Shown here piece after piece: positions 47,663 through 56,197 of a stretch of DNA of 64,000 bases. The notes beneath the pieces were generated by a model. The model ran no database searches. It was not told the DNA's origin and saw only the letters and a program-made list of their open reading frames with translations. The stretch's first letter is position 1; the number at the start of each line of letters is the position of its first letter. The translations under genes were made by a program, and so were the position numbers. Origin of the DNA: PALSA-610 sp038239145 (GTDB lineage: Bacteria; Actinomycetota; Acidimicrobiia; IMCC26256; PALSA-610); contig JBBSFB010000011.1 of NCBI GenBank assembly GCA_038239145.1, positions 31,255 through 95,254 on the forward strand, read 5' to 3'.

Positions 47663-48970
47663 TCACCAACGAGGCCAAGACGCGGGTAGTTCACCGCTTG
47701 GTGGACCGTTTGCGATGCCGCCCGGCGCGCCGACGGACTGAAGAAGTTGGGAAAAGTTGTATCCGAACGCCGAGGAGCTCGATCCGTTGAACTGCCCGTA
47801 CGTGCGCGCCATCGTGTCCGGCAACCGAGAGCCATTCGCCCAACCGGTCTCGATGCCGTCGGGGCCGGCATACATATGACCGATGACCGTGCTCGAGGTA
47901 ACAGTCGCACCGACTTGCACCGTCGGTTCAATGTCCTCGGCGGCAAAGACAACGAGTCCACTTGCCGGGCCCTCGGTCAACCGGTAGGCGATGAAGGTAC
48001 CGCCGGGCCATCCGGAGCCCACCGTGTTGACGACAACACCGGCGCCGATCGCGTAGATCGGCCCGAAGCCCGCGTAATCGACTCCCTGATCGATCCGCTC
48101 GGGTGTCAGCGCAGTGATGTCTCGAAGCGGATTGGCGTACGCGCCGGAAGACGACGGCGGCGAAGACCGCTGGCCCGGAGGGGGAGAGGGCGGGACGACG
48201 ACGGCGGCCGGCGTGCTGAGTGCGGGCGGGACGAAGGGTTCGAAAGCGCGGGGTTGCGCGGCCGTAGCGAGCGCCCGCTCAGCGGCGGCTTCCTTGGTGC
48301 GGCGTAGCGCTTGGGTCGCGGCCAGAAGAGACCGGAGGTCGCCCTTGGTGCTGATGAGCTTCGCTTCGTTCGCCGCAATGGCCGCCGTCGCGGCATCGTG
48401 CGCATCCGTGAGCTCCCGCAGAGTCGACTTTGCCTGGGCCTGCTTCGACCGCAAACTGCCTTGGGCTTCTTCGGTGCGGGCACGATCTAGTTGCAAAGCC
48501 GTCATGGCGGCATCCCACTTGTTGCCAACCGACCCGAGGTAGTGATTCTGCTCGAGCAGTGTCGTCAGGTTTGACGTACCGCTGAACATGGCCAGTGCCG
48601 CCGAGTCCAGAGCGCCCCCAGAGACATACGCCTTAACGGCCAACCGCCGCAGGCGGCCCAGCGTCACACCTTCGACGGCCTTATCTGTGGCGACGATCCT
48701 CTGGTCGCGCGCGATCTGTTCATCGAGTGCGTCGACCTGGGTCTGAACCGCGTTGAAACGACTGACGAGCGACTGCGCGTGCTCTCCCTGCGCGACGATC
48801 TGCTGCTCCAATTTCGCGATGTCGGCTTGATCAGAACTGACGCTGGCGACCGCAGAACGTTGAGTTCCGACCAGCATCGCAAGGACCAGAACGACGGCAC
48901 TCAGCAGCATCACCGCGGACCGGCTGTACCGCCGGTGGAACACAGGCAACTTCGTCCCCAGCCGCATCAA
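47663..48970 (-). CDS. Secreted coiled-coil protein with degenerate M23-like domain
   Basis: 435 aa. Signal peptide (about 15-42), then two coiled-coil helices (DIAKLEQQIVAQGEHAQSLV to about 215) as in PcsB/RipA-type hydrolases. A Pro-rich linker precedes the C-terminal domain (about 285-400): DQGVDYAGFGPIYAIGAGVV, TFIAYRLTEGPASGLVVFAA and VIGHMYAGPDGIETGWA. This looks like an M23 peptidase fold, but the metal-binding HxH is absent and only the DQGVD aspartate remains. Likely a regulator or scaffold of wall hydrolysis rather than an enzyme. Confidence 0.65.
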   Translation of the reverse strand: MMRLGTKLPVFHRRYSRSAVMLLSAVVLVLAMLVGTQRSAVASVSSDQADIAKLEQQIVAQGEHAQSLVSRFNAVQTQVDALDEQIARDQRIVATDKAVEGVTLGRLRRLAVKAYVSGGALDSAALAMFSGTSNLTTLLEQNHYLGSVGNKWDAAMTALQLDRARTEEAQGSLRSKQAQAKSTLRELTDAHDAATAAIAANEAKLISTKGDLRSLLAATQALRRTKEAAAERALATAAQPRAFEPFVPPALSTPAAVVVPPSPPPGQRSSPPSSSGAYANPLRDITALTPERIDQGVDYAGFGPIYAIGAGVVVNTVGSGWPGGTFIAYRLTEGPASGLVVFAAEDIEPTVQVGATVTSSTVIGHMYAGPDGIETGWANGSRLPDTMARTYGQFNGSSSSAFGYNFSQLLQSVGAPGGIANGPPSGELPASWPRW

Positions 48971-49244
48971 GACGCGACAAGCTAGTAGAGCAGTCTGGAA
49001 AGGATCTCATCGGCTACGACAGTCAGTCGTTGCCAGGTTTGCTTGTGCCGCGACCGAACCGTTATCTCAGCGGCCGGGCAGGTACTCACAGTGATCCTTG
49101 CGTTTCCTGACGGAGCGATCGCGGTGGCACCTTCGGGCACCGGGGGTACCGGTGGCGGGCAAGGTCGCTGTATGCGACCGACATGGAGGTTATGAAGTAG
49201 TCCACGGACGGCTGAAGTCGTTGTCGAACTCTGTCCGCGCTCGT

Positions 49245-50555
49245 CGCCTGGTGGTGGGAGCCGTAACTGCTGTCGTCGACAATCAATGGGCGACGCAACT
49301 CACAGCGGCGTCTGACCTGCAGGCACACGGGATGGCCGGCACGTTCTACGTGATCTCCGACTGGCTCGGGCTGCCGGGTTTCATGTCACTCGCCGACGTG
49401 CAGTCGCTCGCAGCCGCGGGCAATGAGATTGGCGTGGCAGCGGAACCAACCCGGCGTGCTGGAGCCCGGCTGGTTACGGGACGAACACTGCACCTTCACC
49501 TCGAGCCCCACCGGCGGACAGGGTGGCGGGCAAGAGACGATCAACATGCGCAGCTGGGCGTCGGGCGACGCCAAGCTGGTCAACACGTTCGGCAACGGCA
49601 ACTGCTCGCCGACAGTGACACCTCGGGACGCGTACACGCTCAGCGCCGAGTACACCTCGTCGGTACCCGTCTTCTTCACGCTCTACAGTCGCGACGCCGC
49701 GACCGGCGCCTGGGGTTACTGGACCCAGAGCCCGACCTTCCCGGCGACCGACAAACCGACGCTTGCGACACGGACCGCTCCGGCGGTGCCCTCAACCGTC
49801 AATGGCGCCAGCTTCGGAATGACCATCGACAGCGTGGGGACCGTCACCACCTCCCAGTACTCACGCGTTGACAACGGACCGCTCACGCCGCTCACGCCGC
49901 TCACGCTGCAAACGATCGCGTTCACCGGACCCGGCACCGGCACCGTCGGCGCAAATCAGGCGCCGGCGCCGGCGCAAATCAGGCGGGAAACACCGTGTAT
50001 GCCACCGCGGCGCAGGTCCAACAGTCCGTCACCGTCAATCCGGCGCCCGTCGCGCAGAACATCAGCTTCACCGCATTGACGGCCCAGACGCTGGCGCAGT
50101 CGCCGGTGACCGTCAGCGCCACCGCGTCGTCGGGACTCGCGGTGACGTTCACCACGACGACGCCGACCGTCTGCACGGCGGGCGGCACGAACGGCGCAAC
50201 GATCGCATTGTTTGCGGCGGGAACCGGCACGGTCAACGCCAACCAAGCCGGTAACGCCGGCTACACGGCCGCGACGGCGGTTACCCGATCCTTCACCGTC
50301 ACGAAAGCGGGCCAGACGATCACTTTCCCCGCGCTGCGCACCAAGTTGCGCGCCCAGTCACCCGTGACAGTCGCGCCAACCGCGTCCTCAGGACTTGTGG
50401 TGACGTTCACCACGAGGACGCCGACGATCTGCAGCGCCAGCGGAACGAAGATCGCTCTGATTCGGTTCGGGATCTGCACCGTCGTCGCCAACCAAGGCGG
50501 CAACAGCGTGTACAACCCAGCCTCGGCCGTCAGTCGAAGCTTCCTCGTGTTGTAG
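49245..50555 (+). pseudogene. Polysaccharide deacetylase with Ig-like repeats, broken
   Basis: WATQLTAASDLQAHGMAGTF and ISDWLGLPGFMSLADVQSLA fit a polysaccharide deacetylase, but the catalytic TFDDG is replaced by VVDNQ, and the frame is lost near 49435, where most of the catalytic half is deleted. From 49430 another frame holds a beta domain (GQETINMRSWASGDAKLVNT). A 23-bp duplication at 49948 shifts the frame again. Two Ig-like repeats follow (QTLAQSPVTVSATASSGLAV and RAQSPVTVAPTASSGLVV), ending at 50555. Confidence 0.8.
49948..49985. repeat. Frameshifting 23-bp duplication
   Basis: GGCGCAAATCAGGCG occurs at 49948-49962 and 49971-49985, offset by 23 bp. Deleting one 23-bp unit joins GTVGANQAG to NTVYATAAQVQQSVTV in one frame, so the duplication explains the frameshift of the deacetylase gene. 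Confidence 0.9.
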
Positions 50556-50787
50556 GTCGCAACGCGTTGACGTCGCGACTTCCGCAAATCGAAGCCGGTA
50601 CGCGGCTGGTCGCGTCCACGACAGCTCTCCTTGCACGGGAACAGCAATATCGGATGCCGAACTCCGCGGTGATCACGTTAGTGAGCTGAACAAGCAGCGC
50701 ACCACGGATCCTGCGTGTCGCGAACAGGTTCGCGGGTGCACTCCCCTAGGCTCGCCGTACCATCGCGCTCGAAGGAGCCAAACAGAC

Positions 50788-51159
50788 GTGACGGAACGAC
50801 GGCCGACCGGCGGACTCGAGCAAGAGGTGTTGTTGCACCTTTGGACACTTGGGCATCCCGCGACGCCCGCCGAGGTCCTCGAGGCACTCGACGACGATCT
50901 CGCGTATACGACGATCATGACCATCTTGACGCGGCTGTGGCAGAAAGGGCTCGTCGAGCGCACGCGGAGCGGCCGAGCGTTCGCATACGAACCAACGGTG
51001 TCCGAAGCTGAGCTCACGGCGCGCCGGATGCACGACTCGCTCGCGTCCGCCTCGGACCCGAAGGCCGCGCTCGTCACCTTCGTCGGCACTCTGTCTCGCC
51101 CGCAGGCGCGTGCATTACGAGCGCTGCTCGGCGAGGCGCAGAGCCGGCGCCGGAGCTGA
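50788..51159 (+). CDS. BlaI/MecI-family transcriptional repressor
   Basis: 123 aa from GTG 50788. N-terminal winged helix: LEQEVLLHLWTLGHPATPAE, AYTTIMTILTRLWQKGLVER and SGRAFAYEP, as in Penicillinase_R proteins. Members are cleaved on signal by a paired membrane metalloprotease, releasing promoters of beta-lactam or wall-stress genes. The M56 protein starts four bases after its stop. Confidence 0.87.
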   Translation: MTERRPTGGLEQEVLLHLWTLGHPATPAEVLEALDDDLAYTTIMTILTRLWQKGLVERTRSGRAFAYEPTVSEAELTARRMHDSLASASDPKAALVTFVGTLSRPQARALRALLGEAQSRRRS

Positions 51160-51163
51160 GATC

Positions 51164-52045
51164 ATGGACCACGCTCCGATCGTCGCAGCGACCGTATCGG
51201 CGTTCACCGCGGGGGCCGCGCTGCTCGTCCCACGCCGGCTTCGACCCGATCTGGTGGCCCGCCTGATCACCGCGCTCGTCGTGTTGTCGTTCGGCGCGGC
51301 TCTCTGGTCGCTGCTTCTCATCGTCGCCGCGAACGTCGTGCAGTTACACGGCGTCGCGGAGCGCCTCGCCTGGTGCTCGGGCATAGCCGACAGCCACCGA
51401 GGCTCGTTCACACCGCTCGGCCTCCTCGCCCTCGGAACCACGCTCACGACGTTCGCGTCCGTAACCCGGGTCCGCCTCCGCCAAAGACGGCAACGCGCAC
51501 CGAGCGACGGTCAAGAGCTCGCAGTCATCACGTCGGACCAGCCGCTCGCGTTCACGCTCCCCGGACGACCCGGACAGGTCGTCGTCTCGACCGGAATGTT
51601 GCGATCGCTCGACGTCAAGGAACGTCGCGTACTCATCGCGCACGAGCGATCTCACCTGCGCCGCCATCACCACCGCTACGTCCGGCTCACCGAGCTCGCG
51701 GTGGCAGCGATACCGGTCCTCGCGCCCCTCAACGCACGGCTGCGGTTCGCGATCGAACGCTGGGCCGACGAGGACGCAGCCGACGAGATTGGCGATCGAG
51801 CACTGGTCGCGACCGCGATCGCACAAGCTGCGCTGGCGTCGCAGTGTCGAGCACAACCCGGACTGGCAATGGCAGATGCCTGCGTCGTGGAGCGGGTGCA
51901 GATCATGCTGGCCGGCCCCACCCACGACTCGCCGCTTGTCGCGTCCGTCTTTGGCACCCTGGCTGCTGCCGGTCTCGTCGGCCTTCTCGCGTCCGTCGTG
52001 TTGATCGAGCCGTGGGTCCTCAGCCTTCTGGGGCTCTGTCACTGA
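51164..52045 (+). CDS. M56/BlaR1-type membrane metallopeptidase
   Basis: 293 aa from ATG 51164. Two N-terminal helices and one around 95, a cytosolic loop, and the zinc motif IAHERSHLRRHHHRY (HExxH variant: HERSH, about 162-166), with IERWADEDAADEIG providing a possible third ligand. A C-terminal helix (LAAAGLVGLLASVVLIE) ends the protein. No penicillin-binding sensor domain is attached, so the signal differs from classical BlaR1. Pairs with BlaI. Confidence 0.82.
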   Translation: MDHAPIVAATVSAFTAGAALLVPRRLRPDLVARLITALVVLSFGAALWSLLLIVAANVVQLHGVAERLAWCSGIADSHRGSFTPLGLLALGTTLTTFASVTRVRLRQRRQRAPSDGQELAVITSDQPLAFTLPGRPGQVVVSTGMLRSLDVKERRVLIAHERSHLRRHHHRYVRLTELAVAAIPVLAPLNARLRFAIERWADEDAADEIGDRALVATAIAQAALASQCRAQPGLAMADACVVERVQIMLAGPTHDSPLVASVFGTLAAAGLVGLLASVVLIEPWVLSLLGLCH

Positions 52046-52059
52046 CGTACCCGGTTCTT

Positions 52060-52075
52060 CTACGACAGCCCGTAG
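52060..52075. promoter_or_regulatory. CTAC-N8-GTAG dyad, candidate BlaI operator
   Basis: CTAC (52060-52063), eight bases, GTAG (52072-52075), followed by T. It lies 36 bp before the cupredoxin start and 14 bp after the M56 stop. BlaI operators are short TAC/GTA dyads. The same arrangement occurs again before the NlpC/P60 gene. Confidence 0.45.
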
Positions 52076-52110
52076 TGGTTAGGTTGGTGCCACTGACCAC
52101 CGAGGAGTGC

Positions 52111-52629
52111 ATGAATATGCAACGAGCTTTCGTACTCTCGATGGCTGGGATTGTCGGAATGGCACTCGCCTTCACGGCGTGCGGTGGAAGCACCAGCGCC
52201 TCATCGTCTCCGTCGTCGTCCTCTTCGAGGAACACGTTCGTGCTCAGCGAGTTCACGATCGTGCCGCCGACGAACGCGTTGCACGCCGGAAGCGTGCCGA
52301 TCACGGCCGACAACGTGGGCGGCGAGGTACACGAGCTCGTGATCGTGCGAGCCGCGACCGCGGACGCGCTCCCGAAGAAGGCGGACGGTTCCGTCGACGA
52401 GGACAAGATCGCGGCAGCCGACAAGGTCGGCGAGATCGACAAAGTCGCCGCGCGGTCGCAGCAGAGCCAGACGTTGGACCTCACGTCCGGGACGTACGTG
52501 GCCTTCTGCAACATCGTCGACACCATGATGAGTACGAACAGCGCGTCCAGCACCATGGGCGGCATGGGTTCCGGTACCGGCCACATCCACTTCGTCAAAG
52601 GAATGCACATCACGTTCACAGTGCAGTGA
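52111..52629 (+). CDS. Cupredoxin-like lipoprotein
   Basis: 172 aa from ATG 52111 with CGAGGAG upstream. Lipobox LAFTACGG (Cys near 23), a Ser-rich stretch, then a blue-copper-like domain: EVHELVIV (first His), TYVAFCNIVD (Cys), HIHFVKGMHITF (His and Met). Ligand order His-Cys-His-Met fits sulfocyanin/plastocyanin types, though the Cys-to-His loop is longer than usual (about 27 residues, MMSTNSASSTMGGMGSGTG). Likely copper-binding and on the outside of the membrane. Confidence 0.75.
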   Translation: MNMQRAFVLSMAGIVGMALAFTACGGSTSASSSPSSSSSRNTFVLSEFTIVPPTNALHAGSVPITADNVGGEVHELVIVRAATADALPKKADGSVDEDKIAAADKVGEIDKVAARSQQSQTLDLTSGTYVAFCNIVDTMMSTNSASSTMGGMGSGTGHIHFVKGMHITFTVQ

Positions 52630-52716
52630 TCGGGCCTCGAGTCCCTACGCACCCCGCTGTCACTCGGCGCGCGAGCAACCACCGACCGTCCGACGTGTCG
52701 AGAAGTCGACCTTCTC

Positions 52717-52732
52717 CTACATGACGTCGTAG
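52717..52732. promoter_or_regulatory. CTAC-N8-GTAG dyad, second candidate BlaI operator
   Basis: CTAC (52717-52720), ATGACGTC, GTAG (52729-52732), followed by T. It is 86 bp upstream of the NlpC/P60 start. Same arms, spacing and 3' base as the dyad at 52060. Confidence 0.45.
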
Positions 52733-52738
52733 TCTGGT

Positions 52739-52768
52739 CGGATGCCCGACCACGTGGTCGGGTATCCG
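52739..52768. promoter_or_regulatory. 30-bp near-perfect palindrome
   Basis: CGGATGCCCGACCAC is followed directly by GTGGTCGGGTATCCG: 15-bp arms with one mismatch and no spacer. With no loop it is more like a protein-binding site than a terminator. It is 50 bp before the NlpC/P60 start. Confidence 0.55.
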
Positions 52769-52817
52769 CGCGAACAGCGCTCCGCAAGGACCACCGACCA
52801 CAAGTCAGGAAGTCCCC

Positions 52818-53960
52818 ATGAAGCACCGTGTCGCACGCCTCGCGAGTTTCGGGATGTGCGTCGCCGTTCTGGGCGTCTTGGCGGCCCCTGCGACGGCGTC
52901 GGCGTCGGCGTCGACCATCAATGACAAGAAGTCTCAGGCCGAACACCTCCAGCGCGAAATCGACGCCAACGGGGAGAAGATCTCCATGTTGGCCGAGCGC
53001 TACGACGCCGCGAAGCTCGGCCTCGACGCCGCGACGGCCAAGATTGCGAACGTTCAGGCCCGCACGACCGTCGCGCAAGCCGAGACCGATCGCATCTCGA
53101 GAATGGTCGGGCGTCGCGCCGCGGCGATCTACATGAACGCCGGCATTCAGACGCCGCTCGACTCGATCAACGTCTCGAGCGCCACCGATGCCGGGAGTCG
53201 CGCGAAGTACGCCGAGACCACGGCCGCACGCGATACACAGCTGCTCGCTCAACTCACAGCGTCTCGCCAAGACCTCCAAGCAAGTCGCACCGAACTCGAA
53301 TCCGCGCGCAAGACAGCGCAAGCTCAGGTCGACGCGATTGACAAGAGCCGAGCCGACGTCGAGACGGCCGACCGTGCCCAAGCTCGCATGCTCTCGCAGG
53401 TGAACGGCGAGATTGCGACCCTGATCAAACAAGACCGGGCGCGCCAGGCCGCCGCCGAGAAAGCGCGCAGCGACGCCCAAGCCGCGCGACTTCATCTCCT
53501 TGCGACGCAGAGGACAATCCCCGCGTCGGGCAACACATCGACACCACGCGCGCCCCGCGGCGCACCGGGAGCCGATCCCGCGAACCTTCCGGTTCCCAAC
53601 GCGCCCGCGCCCTCGCCCGGCGCGGCAACCGCAGCCGGCTACGCCAAGGCCCAACTCGGAAAGCCCTACCGATACGCGGGTGTAGGACCGGACTCCTACG
53701 ACTGCTCCGGCTTGACGATGATGGCCTGGGCGCAAGCCGGCGTGGCCATGCCCCATGGTTCAATTGCCCAGGGCAACATGTTCCCTCGCGTTCCCGACAG
53801 CGCACTGCAACCAGGCGACCTCGTCATCTACTACCCCGACCACCACCATGTCGGCATGTACGTCGGGAACGGCATGACGATCTCCGCCACCCACACTGGC
53901 GACTTCATTCGACTCCAACCAGTGTTCCGAAGCGGATACCAGTTCGCGGTCCGGCCGTAG
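52818..53960 (+). CDS. Secreted NlpC/P60 peptidoglycan endopeptidase
   Basis: 380 aa. Signal peptide (about 1-32), long coiled coil (about 35-220, SQAEHLQREIDANGEKISML onward), Pro-rich linker, then NlpC/P60 from about 268: GKPYRYAGVGPDSYDCSGLT with catalytic Cys, and HHHVGMYVGNGMTIS with His. RipA-type architecture, cleaving the stem peptide during cell division or growth. Candidate BlaI and palindromic sites lie upstream. Confidence 0.88.
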   Translation: MKHRVARLASFGMCVAVLGVLAAPATASASASTINDKKSQAEHLQREIDANGEKISMLAERYDAAKLGLDAATAKIANVQARTTVAQAETDRISRMVGRRAAAIYMNAGIQTPLDSINVSSATDAGSRAKYAETTAARDTQLLAQLTASRQDLQASRTELESARKTAQAQVDAIDKSRADVETADRAQARMLSQVNGEIATLIKQDRARQAAAEKARSDAQAARLHLLATQRTIPASGNTSTPRAPRGAPGADPANLPVPNAPAPSPGAATAAGYAKAQLGKPYRYAGVGPDSYDCSGLTMMAWAQAGVAMPHGSIAQGNMFPRVPDSALQPGDLVIYYPDHHHVGMYVGNGMTISATHTGDFIRLQPVFRSGYQFAVRP

Positions 53961-54000
53961 CCCACGGCACGCACTCGGCACTCGGCACTCGGTGCGCGGT

Positions 54001-54762
54001 TCAGCGCGCCGCGTGCGCAGACCGCATTGCGTTACTGAGGAACACGACGGACATCAGGGTCACGCCGCCAGCCCAGAGGAACGCGCCCGAGAGCACAGAA
54101 CTCGGGGCCCCGCTCGCGTGCGAGAACCCCGCGGCGATGACGACGCGAATCCCGGGGTATCCGGGGAGGACGACGGCCCACGCCGGCGGCTTGCCACTAC
54201 CGAACATGGGGTTCTGAATAACACCCAGGTCGAGCATCGCGAGAAACAACAAGAGGTAGGTCGCACCGATGCGCCCGAGCAGGGTTCCGGCCAAGGCCCC
54301 GATACCTGCGTAGGTGACGGCAATCGTCGCGGTACCGACTGCGAACCACAACCAGCTCTGCGGTGTGAAATCGCGACCGGTCACGGCGAGCGCGATCAGG
54401 AGTGCGACGCCGGTGGCGGCGAAGAGGACGATCAGGCGAGCGATGACCGTTTCGATGCTACGGAAGCCGGCCAGCACGAGCCGGCGGTCGGCTTGCCTGG
54501 CAGCCTGCATAGTGAACACGCCGATGAGGCCGCCCAGAAACGCCACCGTGATCGCCGCCATCACTGCGCCGTGGATGTCCCGCATCGTCGTCAGCACCGT
54601 GGCGCCGCCGGGAAGCGCTATTGCGCGCGGTATCCGCTCCGTCAGCGATATCGCGCGGGTGATAAAGACCAATGGGGTGACGACGAGCAGCACGAGTAGT
54701 AATGGGCGGCGTCGGAGGTCGTGCATGTCCATGCGGGTGGCGAGCCAGATGCGTCCACCCAT
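54001..54762 (-). CDS. ABC-2-type transporter permease
   Basis: 253 aa, about six hydrophobic helices (LLLVLLVVTPLVFITRAI, AAITVAFLGGLIGVFTM, IVLFAATGVALLIALAV and others). QAARQADRRLVLAGF is the cytoplasmic helix that also occurs in the preceding gene (SSRQADRRLALAGL), so the two are paralogous halves. Last gene of the operon; its start follows the previous stop by one base. Confidence 0.75.
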   Translation of the reverse strand: MGGRIWLATRMDMHDLRRRPLLLVLLVVTPLVFITRAISLTERIPRAIALPGGATVLTTMRDIHGAVMAAITVAFLGGLIGVFTMQAARQADRRLVLAGFRSIETVIARLIVLFAATGVALLIALAVTGRDFTPQSWLWFAVGTATIAVTYAGIGALAGTLLGRIGATYLLLFLAMLDLGVIQNPMFGSGKPPAWAVVLPGYPGIRVVIAAGFSHASGAPSSVLSGAFLWAGGVTLMSVVFLSNAMRSAHAAR

Positions 54763-54763
54763 G

Positions 54764-55495
54764 TCAGCCTTTTCGCCGGGCGGCCAGCCAGAACACGCTG
54801 ACCCCTAACGCCGTTGCCACCGTGGCCGCGGCTGCAGTCGCGATCCAGTCGCTCGTCGAGGAGCGCAAGCCCGCGCCGGCGGCGAGCAGCAGCTCGGCGG
54901 CCTTGCGGCTCGGCGAGAGCACTGCGGTCAGACCGTGCGCCGGCTTGGTCATGCCCGGGCCCGAGAACACGTCGAGGATGAAGATGAACACGACTGCGAG
55001 CGAGCCGGCGAGGGCATCGCGAACCAGCGCGCCTACGGCGATTCCGATGGCCAGATAGATCGACGCGAACGCCAAGATCGCGAGCGCGGTGTGCGCCGGA
55101 TGGACAAGCCCTTGGTGTACCCATAACGCGAGAAGCGAGGTCACCGTGACCGCGAGCACCAATGCGAACGCGCTGACGAGACGAGCGACTGCGGTGCGCG
55201 CAGCTCCCAGGCCTGCGAGCGCGAGACGCCGATCTGCCTGACGCGAGGAGACGGTCTGAAAGAAACCGAGTGCGCCGGCCAGGAACGCCGCCGCCCAACC
55301 TGCACCAAGCGCAGTCGCGGCGTGGCCCGACGCGGATCCACCCAGTGCCTTTGCAAACGGTCCGAGAACTGCTGCCGCGGCAGTCACGAACAACGCGGGA
55401 AGCACCAACAGCAAGACGAGGTTCAAGGGAGAGCGCAGCGGCTCGCGAACGAAGACTCCCGCGGTCCGAACCGTCGCCCTCAGCTCGAGACGCAT
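54764..55495 (-). CDS. ABC-2-type transporter permease, paralogue
   Basis: 243 aa with six predicted helices (LVLLLVLPALFVTAAAAVLG, AAFLAGALGFFQTVSS, LAILAFASIYLAIGIAVGAL). Overlaps the ATPase gene by 16 bp. Together with the 54001 product it would form a heterodimeric channel. Substrate unknown. Confidence 0.75.
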   Translation of the reverse strand: MRLELRATVRTAGVFVREPLRSPLNLVLLLVLPALFVTAAAAVLGPFAKALGGSASGHAATALGAGWAAAFLAGALGFFQTVSSRQADRRLALAGLGAARTAVARLVSAFALVLAVTVTSLLALWVHQGLVHPAHTALAILAFASIYLAIGIAVGALVRDALAGSLAVVFIFILDVFSGPGMTKPAHGLTAVLSPSRKAAELLLAAGAGLRSSTSDWIATAAAATVATALGVSVFWLAARRKG

Positions 55496-56157
55496 CGCCC
55501 ATCCTTGAGCGTGTAGATCCGATCCAGTCGCTCACGTTCACCGAGAAGATGCGAGACGATCAGAATCGCCATACCGGCATCACGGCGCGCGGCGCTCATG
55601 TCCCAGAACCGCAGGTACGTGTCCCAGTCGAAGCCCGCGTACGGCTCGTCGAGCAGCAACACCTTCGGCTCGTGCAGTAGTGCGATGGCGAGGTTGAGCT
55701 TCTGGCGTGTGCCGCCGGAAAGGGCTTCGATCCGGTAGTCCAAATAGCGTCGGAAGCCGAGCTCCTCGAGCAGTCGATCGGTGCTTCGCTTTGCGGTCGC
55801 GTCGTCGAGGCGGTATGCCGCGGCGAACATCCTCAGGTGCTCGGCGACCGTGAGTTTCTCCCAGAGCTCGGGCAGCTGCGGGCAATAGCCGAGCGCACCG
55901 CGGAGCTCCACGCGGCCACTGTCGCGCTTCGATAGCCCGACGATGATCTGCATCAACGTGCTTTTCCCGGAGCCGTTCTCGCCAACGAGCCCGACAAGCT
56001 CGCCGGCGCGGACGTCGAGGCTCGCGCCCTGCAACACCGCGACTCGCGCCCCGACGGGCCACAACCCGTGACGAAATGACTTCGTGATGTCCGAGACACT
56101 GAGGAGCGGTGCGGCGTCTGCGGCCAGGCCGCTCCCAGCCGGGGCGGTGGCGCTCAC
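55480..56157 (-). CDS. ABC transporter ATP-binding protein
   Basis: 225 aa from GTG 56157, which lies 41 bp after the P-ATPase stop; longer frames would overlap that gene. Walker A VGENGSGKSTLMQII, Q-loop LGYCPQLPELWEKLTV, signature EALSGGTRQKLNLAIALL, Walker B VLLLDEPYAGFDWDTY. Drives the two permeases downstream. Confidence 0.85.
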   Translation of the reverse strand: MSATAPAGSGLAADAAPLLSVSDITKSFRHGLWPVGARVAVLQGASLDVRAGELVGLVGENGSGKSTLMQIIVGLSKRDSGRVELRGALGYCPQLPELWEKLTVAEHLRMFAAAYRLDDATAKRSTDRLLEELGFRRYLDYRIEALSGGTRQKLNLAIALLHEPKVLLLDEPYAGFDWDTYLRFWDMSAARRDAGMAILIVSHLLGERERLDRIYTLKDGRCVSS

Positions 56158-56197
56158 CGAGATGCGCGGTTCACGCGATAGCACCAGCCAACCGCCT

